A DNA stretch of 64,000 nucleotides from Phorcus lineatus (lineage: Eukaryota; Mollusca; Gastropoda; Trochida; Trochidae). This document shows, one piece after another, positions 56,297 to 64,000 of the stretch. Position 1 is the first letter of the stretch. The number at the start of each line of letters is the position of its first letter. The position numbers and the translations under genes are program-made. The notes beneath the pieces are model-generated. The model was not told the origin of the DNA and did not search any database. It saw only the letters and a list, made by a program, of their open reading frames with translations. Where the stretch lies: positions 11,375,755 to 11,439,754 of the forward strand of contig OV121091.1 of the NCBI GenBank assembly GCA_921293015.1, in the 5' to 3' direction.

Positions 56297-59200
56297 ATGT
56301 TGAAGATTGTTCTCGTTGCTTGCCTTGTGGCCGTTGCTTTAGTAAGTCCTTCACATTTGATGAGATGCATATAATATTTTGTAGTTGATGTTTGAAACTG
56401 CATCAGTATTTACCCTCTCCTCTGACAATATTTTGAATTTTTTATACATTTCTTATATTAAAACTTAAGATCCATTCAATTAATCTCAAATATTGCAGTT
56501 GATTTCTAAGTTATCCTAAACGATGACCTTCTATTCTATTAAGTGAGTTCCTAATTTAGTTTAAGAAATGGAAATCTTCACAAGTTTGATATAACAGGTA
56601 TGGAAGGAGTTAAGTAATCAACGTCTTACAAGGTGACATAACATTAAGCATTATTGCAAACAGTGCACTAAAATTTAGATATCCGCAATGGTCATCATTA
56701 TACACGGTGATGTCACAATTACACTGTGTTGTGACGTAATACATATTCAAATATTATACTAGTTCGATATTACCAAATATATATTAAGATGTCGTAACTT
56801 CAACACCGGACGATGGATCAGTAAAGAATATCATATTGGTGTCAATGTAATGTATGTTCCCTCGCAAGCAGGTGACGATTGGTCCATTCTGAGAGAGAAA
56901 GATGGATATCCTGTTGTTCCGACCTTAATGCCATAAAGCCAAGATTTGTGAAACCAATTATTTATCAATAACGTATTAAACGAGTTTTTTTTTATTCTTT
57001 ATTATTTTTCAAGAATCCACTCCTCGCAATGCTTTCTCGATTGTGTGATTGGTAAATTTATGGAATTATTAAAACTATGGAATTATCATCATTATCATCA
57101 TTGTTATTATTTTTGTTGCAGGCCCAGATCCACCATGGCAGACCTCATTCCAATATTGTTCACAGTTCTATGATGTTCTTTGAAGATAAGCAATTGGTAA
57201 GAACCTTAAAATCATGATAACAAGATAGGTTAATCATAAAACGCAGTCTGATTGACATCGATTGCACTCCGAGGAATAAAATTTGGAAAATATTTACCCT
57301 CGCGGGATTTGAACCTCTCTCTCCGGGGCTTTCCTATTTAGGTTTGAATCTCTCCAGAGTCAAATTTGTAGAACAAAAATATTTCTCGAAACGCGGTCGA
57401 TTTTAATCAGACTGTGCAAAAACGAAAATAAAGTTTTTAAGAATATTTTGGAATGATTCACTTTTCATTGGAAATTTGAAATCTTTTTAATGGATGACCT
57501 GTTTTATTTGTTTTTTAATTGCTTCTGATATTCGGAAACTTCGGTTACAAACTAAACTAAAGTTACAAATATATAGACTACCCGTGCCAAAGAATAAATA
57601 CTACTAGACACTGTTGACATAAAATTAGATCTGTGAATAATTCATGACACATTCAAAACAAACATTTTATTTTTTCAGTGTTCAGTGTTTCATAGTGTTC
57701 AGTACTTGTCAGTAATTTGTTCTTCATTAATCATTTACTTCTGGTACTTATTTTCCTTGTCATCTGAAAAAGCGGCAGCGCGCACTGTTCAATCATTTTA
57801 TTTTTTCTATTAGTTTGCAGTACTTGTCAGCAACGCATTCTTCATTAATCATTTACTTCTGGTACTTCTGTTGCTTGACATCTTTAATATGAAAAAGAAG
57901 ATTAATTTTTTTATAGTGGTATGATGGCGATCAATATCAACGTTTCTACCGTGATTTTTTCCTAAATATTCAACATATCTAAATGGTCAGAAATTGATTG
58001 TCAAAAATGAATTTAATAATATTTCAGTTTTTGATAATTGGTCTTTTAAAACTTGTAAAATGTGCAACATAATGAATTTCCTAATAAATACTGAAAGTTG
58101 AATGTTTGTGGTAATAATAATTTGAATTAAGGCTTGGGTTAAGAAACATTATCTACCAAATGCTTGAAAAATTCAGTTTTCAAATATGAAGAGACAACTT
58201 TTACTAATTACTTATTTATTGACAATTTAATTTGTTTGTGATATCTTCATACAGAATTAATGCTTTTTTAAGGTACCAGTACTTTAACGATCATATGATG
58301 TCTTCATAATGTGATGTCTGATACAGGGAGACCTGGTGATGGCCTCTCCCACCCATTGTTTCCTATACGCCCTAAGTGATGCCGAGAAGAAGGACATCAC
58401 TGACCCAGAGAAGATGTTCCAGCTTGAGGTATGAGAACAACAATGTCAAGTCTCATCTTCGCGAGACAAATATCAATACACGCCAGGTACATAGTTCGTC
58501 ACCTGCTTAATTTCACCTTCCTCCAGTTTTACAATAATTTTCAGCTTTTGCATACTTCCTATTGTGTATTATGGAATTCTAAATGACGGTATGTGCCATT
58601 TTTAGTGCCGCTCTGGAAGTTGTCAGTTTAGGAATCACAAGAGGATTTCATGGAGGAACAATTTCTTCTCAAATCCACTTGCCTTTGCCTCACCATCTCT
58701 CACTAATAACATTTATCAGAAAAATATAAAAATTCTTTGATTCTTAGTTTAACAAAAGATCGATTAGTTATCATAAGTATTTATGTTATTGGCTATCTAA
58801 AATTGTCAGTGATGTCTTCATAAATAATTCCTGCTTTATCATTCAGTACCAGGACTATGATAATGTGATGTCTGATACAGGGAGATCTCTTGATGTTCTC
58901 TCCCACCCACTCTTAACTGTATGCTCTCAGTGATGCCAGACACATAGTTTGTCACCTGCTATCAATTATCCTCTAGATTCTCCTCGCATTTATTTTTGAA
59001 TTTCAAACAGAGGTATCCCTATGAAAGGTTTAAATGGCATTTTAGAAGGTGTCAGTGTTAGGAAGATAAGATAATTTCATGGAGTTACAAATCTTTTATA
59101 TTCATAATGGAGACGGTTCGGTATGATACAAAATATGGATATCCATAAAACAGTACCCCTATCCACTTTGATACGCTTGCCTCACAACTTCTTGCTGTTT

Positions 59201-59988
59201 ACATTGGTCAAATAGCTTCTCCTATACATTGTTCCAGTGTTTTTCATACTTCTGTCTCTACTGTCCATCTTGTATAAAGAATGTAAATAATATTTGACCT
59301 ATAATACTCATGGCGCTTTGATCATGCTTTGTCATGGATATATGCGCGGTATGAGAAAGCTATTATTATTATTATTATTATTTACTAGGGGAAAGGTGTT
59401 CAAAGTTTCATAACTTGTACTCAATCCCTTCTCATTAATACAATTTGAATATAATGAAACCTCTTTTAGCAAAGATGGTGACGTAAAACATTTGAATTCA
59501 AACCTCGTAATAAAAATAGAAACAACTACAGACGCATACGAAAAATCAGTCTAAGTAGTCTGTAATGAGAAACCAGGATACATCTTTAAAAAACATTAAG
59601 AACTCGCTTGACATCGCTAAAAATGTTATTGATGTTTTAAATGTTATAAACTACTTAGCTAAGGCATGATTCCAGCTGCAAGGCTATGGACAACACAGGA
59701 TCATAAATAAGAATAACCCCTCTATCTTTAACACACAAAATTATGCTGGTCGTTGTTCCTTTTATTACAAATCATTAAGCTATTGTTTAGTACTTCTATA
59801 ACCTTACTAATGTACTATGCATGTGGCACTGCTGCGTATGCATGCTAATGCTTAATGTATTGTGGTTACAGCTTAAGATGGTGTCCCTTGCTAACGATGC
59901 AACCAAACTGACCGATGTCACCGACAAAACTGACCGAATGGTGAACGCCAGATGCCATGGCAAGACCCTTCAGCTCGTATCTGCTTAA
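56297..59988 (+). CDS. Gene H: small secreted protein, BRICHOS-like (4 exons)
   Basis: Coding exons: 56297-56341, 57122-57196, 58327-58428, 59872-59988; phase 0 GT-AG introns, 112 residues. The signal peptide is MLKIVLVACLVAVAL. Exon 2 is AQIHHGRPHSNIVHSSMMFF then EDKQL. Exon 3 is GDLVMASPTHCFLYALSDAE then KKDITDPEKMFQLE. Exon 4 encodes the same protein as gene F exon 4. AATAAA lies at 59994-59999. Gene H is the block-duplicate partner of F: they share the 5' flank, intron starts and a degraded CAATGG..ACGTTTC repeat in intron 3. Intron 3 contains a broken second exon 3 (58881-58936), and intron 2 a MITE at 57238-57415. Confidence 0.88.
57238..57415. repeat. MITE with GCAGTCTGATT ends in gene H intron 2
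   Basis: CGCAGTCTGATTGACATCGA at left is mirrored by TCGATTTTAATCAGACTGTGC at right. The interior is CG-richer (CCCTCGCGGGATTTGAACCTC). It is absent from gene F intron 2. Confidence 0.65.
58881..58936 (+). pseudogene. Broken duplicate of exon 3 inside gene H
   Basis: GGAGATCTCTTGATGTTCTC then TCCCACCCACTCTTAACTGT parallels exon 3, with the acceptor ACAG retained. The Cys codon is now TCT, the next codon is a TAA stop, and the last 46 bases of the exon with the donor are deleted, so splicing it in would be non-productive. Confidence 0.8.
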
Positions 59989-59993
59989 TTGTG

Positions 59994-59999
59994 AATAAA
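59994..59999 (+). terminator. Poly(A) signal of gene H
   Basis: AATAAA 5 bases after the stop codon. Confidence 0.7.
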
Positions 60000-60009
60000 A
60001 CATGACGCT

Positions 60010-63000
60010 GTGAACATTTTGTTAATCATTTTCTTCAGTCATTTCAGATACTCTATAATCACGTATTATAAAGTAAAACGTTAGACACATGATTCATGAT
60101 TTTTAAAGGCATTTCATGATCATGGAAGACGACGTGAATATTTGGACACATGATAAATAGTTTCTTAATTAAAGACATTCCATGATGTTTTGGTCCTATA
60201 GACATTTGGTTGTCGGTATGTGTATGTGTATGACGGATGGATTGATGTAAATCTGATGAGACAAAGGTACATCAATAAAGTGTTTTACATGGTTGAAAAA
60301 AAAACACATTAGGATTCTTGTGAGATGAAGAATTGATATCACAGGGGTAACACTATTAAACGTTTCAAATAAAACAATGGTCCTTCCAAGAAGATATCAT
60401 TGAAAATAATATGAAACTGAAAACATGATAATAGGTTTCAATGATACATATATCTTAATGATTAAAAATATTTCACATCATTCGATTTTTTTCTTTGAAT
60501 AACCTGGCAAAAATTTACAGCTGCTTATCAAAGGTTTGTTTCGCTTTGTAAGATTTACTATGTAAAAGCTACATTTTCGTATTATTTGAATACGTCACCA
60601 TTACTTAGTAAAATACTTTACATTCAACCTTGTAGATCACTGTGCGAAGGGATCGTATTCACGCTGAAAATATAAAGGCAGAAATGTGGAATGCCAGGAA
60701 CAATTTTTGCATTCCCAAAAAGAGTCATGTGGTCAAATAAGAAACTTGAAGTTATCTTATTTCTGTCAAAAATATTACTTGAACATATTGTCAACAAATC
60801 TCTTATCATCTCTTAATAGAAAACATTGATTAAAGAGCTACTCCGTGAGTTGTTAGATTCATCAATGCCAAACTTAATCAATGGTGTCATTTGATCGCGA
60901 AGTATCGACTGTTACCAAAAATACACATTTTAAAGCTTATTGGTTTTTTACAGTGACAATACGAGGGTGGAACGTCGCAATTATGATCGAAAACCGGTGG
61001 CGCGCGTCAAATAGTCAAACGTAATTTTGGAGACTTACCTAAAACAGCCAGGAGGGCAGTTAGGCGTTGATAGTGTTTGTTAGGTTATATAACTAGTATC
61101 CATATATATTGGACGTGATATCTACACCTCTGTGCATTTATAAGGATGGTTTTTTAAAATATATTTTCACTGTAAACCAGTATTTGTCATATATATGTCT
61201 TTTGGACATGAAAAGTTAAGATGTTTTGATTTTATATCCCCACATATGACATTTAGGTTCGTATCAAAGGTAAATAATATGTTATGAAAATCACGGTAAT
61301 TACATGTCACACTTTCATATATTTGGCGATCTTTTTCAAAAGACATTAGGAAATGATATTTAAGATATTCTGGAAAATTTTGTTTTAGCGATTTGGACCA
61401 CAGTATTGCATAAATCTCTGTCAGATGTGTTTCTGCAGTCATATGGTTATTATCTTTAAGCATATGATAGGAATAATGATATACTATAAGAATAATCAAC
61501 AAGATGCGAGGAATTACGGTTTATCTGTCCTGAATAGATTATTGTTATAAATTCCATTCTTTTTCTTACCCGAGTCAAATCTAAGAATATTTACACTAGT
61601 TTCGGAAAATTCCTTCGTGAAGGCGAGTTGCAAGTAAGCTCGGGCATTGCATTCATGGTCGACGAACAACGATTATGTCATGGCACAGTTGAATGTAGTC
61701 ACTGCAATTAATTACATGTTTGTGGATCATATATTTAACAAGATAATCCTAAATGAACGATATAGTAAAACAAACCATCTACAAAACATTAAAAGTCATA
61801 TCACTTCATACGAAATTAAAAACAATGTTTGTTTTGAAGTCTCTTTCACACTGGTACGCTGGACTCACTTAACGAGTGAATAGAAATAGTTCTGTCAGCC
61901 AATCAGATCTCGATTTATTTTTAGAAAAACTGTACATGTAATTACCGTGACCATAATGAAAACTTTAATACCAGACAAATTTGTGCCCGCTTTGGTAAAA
62001 ATTCTTGTCTCAAAAATCGTAGCCTTTGGATGAACGATGTTTGAAGAAGTCGATCATAGGTGAACACCATTTTGTAAGATATTTGCACTATGTTCAAAGG
62101 TAAGAAACAGACTTTTATTAAGCAGCTGTATGTCTTTTGGTTCACTTTATCTAACACCATGATGAAATGTCTTAAAAAACGTGATCAGGTTTATTGGGTT
62201 ATGTTACATTTTAAGTCAAGTAGTCAATAACCAGTAATCATGTTTTCGATAATATTTTCGTTGCGAGCATATATTTTATTTTGGAATTCTATGAGAACAA
62301 GCTCGTTTTCAAAATGAAATAAAGTTCTAAAATATTCTTGTGAATTTCATTCTTACATTCCCACCCCCTGAGTAATAGGTAGATTCTTAAAAAAATTAAT
62401 GATAAAATGTAGAATCATTAATTCTAGAGAACCTAAATATTTGTTCAGTTGTGTTGCCACAGGCATGATTTACCAGTGTCAATGCATTGTGCCGCAGGTA
62501 AAAAATCTGCCGAAAGATTTTACACCGTTACTCAAGTTTGAGTCACATGGTTCCTCCCTTTTCCCCCTCCAAAGTGTCCAAATTGTCCACTTTGTTGCAG
62601 TAGTATTGTTCTCATTTATGACTTCTGTGTCCTCATCTTCACTAACAGTGTCTACTAACATGGGTATAGCTCCTTATTTCCGTATTGCGATTTAGTGCTA
62701 TACAAAAAAGCGTACTGCAGTATGCTAAATATATTTGGAGTTTTCAAATTTTGAATTAAGCATGTTCTCTGCAATAAATAGCAGCGATCAGAATAGCAAT
62801 CAATGCTCGTCTTCCTGTCTCTAGGATTTTTCAATGACTGGCTTTGAGCTTGAACACATTTGAACTATTTTAACGTGACAACTTCACAACATGTTTTATT
62901 CGGTTATTTAACTGCAATTTCAGATCGGTATTTTTGAAACATTCGATATATTTAATAAATGTCTTTCAATAAGGTCTATAATTATTTATACAACGCTTCA

Positions 63001-63640
63001 ATCATTGCTTTATGTATCATATTCGAAAAAGTTTGCAAACGTGTCCAAGATGTAATGAATTCATAAGCTCACATAACAAAATGTAAAATAAATTGCATTT
63101 TCCTGTAAAAGATCAATTCCTATACTTATGAAGCTCTTTCGTAGGGATGAAATCTCATTCTTGTGCCATATACACTAGCTACCAAATTAATTTGTAAATT
63201 AATAATTTTTCTACACTAACAACTTTCACTTATTCATTATCTGAGTCAAAATTGTTAATCCAAAAAATATAAGCTTGCTTAAGGTTGGCTTGTTGTCATT
63301 TGTCCGCATGAAGGTTTGTTTTGTGTCTAACATGTAACTTGAACCCATGGTTAATATTTGTTCTTGATCATTATCAATCTCCGTATTGAATTCTCAAATA
63401 TTTGCCTATATACTTGGAAAAAAAATAGGAACAAAAGTGAAATTTTGGAACAATAGATAAAACTGTTTATATAATTTGCCACACTCATAAATTGCCTATC
63501 ATTACAAAATTTTAATATCCTCGACTCATTTTGTCCAGTAGGTCAACGTACAACATGGTGAGTGTGTTAGTCTTGATAAGAAAATCGTGCTTGTTTTAAA
63601 CTAAACATAAACCTTCTATCATGATTTTTGATAAAGACTT
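60010..63640. other. Spacer between genes H and I
   Basis: Holds the candidate longer Tc1-like element (60518-62128), and an AAAACCGG repeat fragment inside it (60840-60998). Frames at 61167-61502 and 62399-62695 show no recognised motif. No gene is called. Confidence 0.45.
60518..62128. mobile_element. Candidate 1.6-kb relative of the Tc1-like element
   Basis: Ends CAGCTGCTTATCAAAGGTTT and, on the minus strand, CAGCTGCTTAATAAAAGTCT, each flanked by TA (60516-60517, 62129-62130). The 62070-62105 part (GATATTTGCACTA..TTCAA.GGTAAG) matches the inner right end of 48508-49114. The interior contains another repeat and no intact transposase. Confidence 0.5.
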
Positions 63641-63651
63641 ATGGATAATGC

Positions 63652-63659
63652 TATAAATA
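63652..63659 (+). promoter_or_regulatory. TATA box of gene I
   Basis: TATAAATA within AATGCTATAAATACGCCGGC then GTCACGTAAG, a near copy of the gene G promoter. Confidence 0.75.
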
Positions 63660-63708
63660 CGCCGGCGTCACGTAAGTAAGTCACTCTCAAAAAGCCACAC
63701 AAGTCAGG

Positions 63709-64000
63709 ATGTTGAAGGTTGTTCTTGCCTGCCTTGTTACTCTAGCTGTTGTAAGTTCTACCACTTATATTCATAATCTACTTCTTATATTTTGTGTACT
63801 TATTTAAACATTTACTAAAACTCTACTTTAATGTTCATATATATCATGTTTCTTCAAACATAGAAACAGTGTTGTTTCACTATTTTATTGAATAACATCC
63901 CTGTGTCATCGGCTATGATGCGTTGAAAGTAATTTCTAATGAGAAAAGGTTCTGACATTTTTACTAAACGGAATAATGCCCAAGCTGATAAAAGGGAAGA
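63709..64000 (+). CDS. Gene I: first exon of a further family member, cut by window end
   Basis: Exon 1 is 63709-63750 (MLKVVLACLVTLAV), one codon shorter than in the other genes, followed by GTAAGT. Exons 2-4 would lie beyond 64000. Promoter, leader (AAGCCACACAAGTC) and exon 1 resemble gene G, which makes I the likely block-duplicate partner of G. Confidence 0.8.

Noticed and set aside
62399-62695. 98-codon plus frame, and its antisense acidic frame
   Set aside because: No recognised motif, no promoter or family relation; possibly part of an unidentified repeat.

Overview
The window looks like AT-rich nuclear DNA from an invertebrate animal, most likely a mollusc. The coding sequence is in short GT-AG spliced exons. 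The spacers hold tRNA-derived SINEs, a LINE fragment, mariner/Tc1-type and other inverted-repeat elements, and long microsatellites. The SINE tail (an 'AACGCCGC...TATATCGCGGC' region) resembles SINEs I know from gastropods. Assigning the window to Mollusca is inference. No bacterial gene, operon, rRNA or CRISPR array was seen.

The main content is a cluster of related small secreted-protein genes that no single open reading frame shows. Each has four coding exons with all three introns in phase 0. Exon 1 is a 14-15 codon signal peptide. Exon 2 is a variable, often His-rich linker of 25-64 codons. Exon 3 is exactly 34 codons with an invariant Cys. Exon 4 carries the second invariant Cys and a variable tail. 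I reconstructed four minus-strand genes (called A 10180-13141, B 23122-25639, D 32203-36847, E 38991-43194), one decayed minus-strand copy (C, about 28993-30090), three complete plus-strand genes (F 47324-50384, G 52453-54022, H 56297-59988), and the first exon of a fourth (I, from 63709, cut by the window end). The two sets diverge from a point between 43.2 and 47.3 kb. The domain made by the end of exon 2 plus exons 3 and 4 (strand, Cys, helix-rich middle, Cys near the C-terminus) has the layout of a BRICHOS domain. That assignment is inference from pattern, not a database result.

Minus-strand genes A, B and D carry HPT/THP repeats and could bind metal ions; E and the plus-strand genes have short His/Gly-rich linkers. 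Genes A, B, D and E share a CCAAT-type box (GGGATTGG on the plus strand) followed by a TATA element. G and I share a TATAAATA promoter. F and H share another 5' flank, but F has lost the TATAAAAG that H retains. The F,G / H,I alternation and the matching spacers show duplication of a two-gene block.

Layout: 1-10 kb is transposon graveyard (an inverted-repeat element containing a SINE and a LINE; a mariner transposase split by a 1.65 kb TA-flanked element). 10.1-13.2 kb is gene A. 13.2-23.1 kb is gene-poor with two minisatellites, a tandem duplication and foldback elements. 23.1-25.7 kb is gene B. 25.8-28.9 kb is repeats. 29-30.1 kb is relic C. 30.1-32.2 kb is repeats. 32.2-36.9 kb is gene D. 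39.0-43.2 kb is gene E. 43.3-47.2 kb is spacer with a Tc1-like element. 47.3-64 kb is genes F, G, H and I with repeat-rich spacers.
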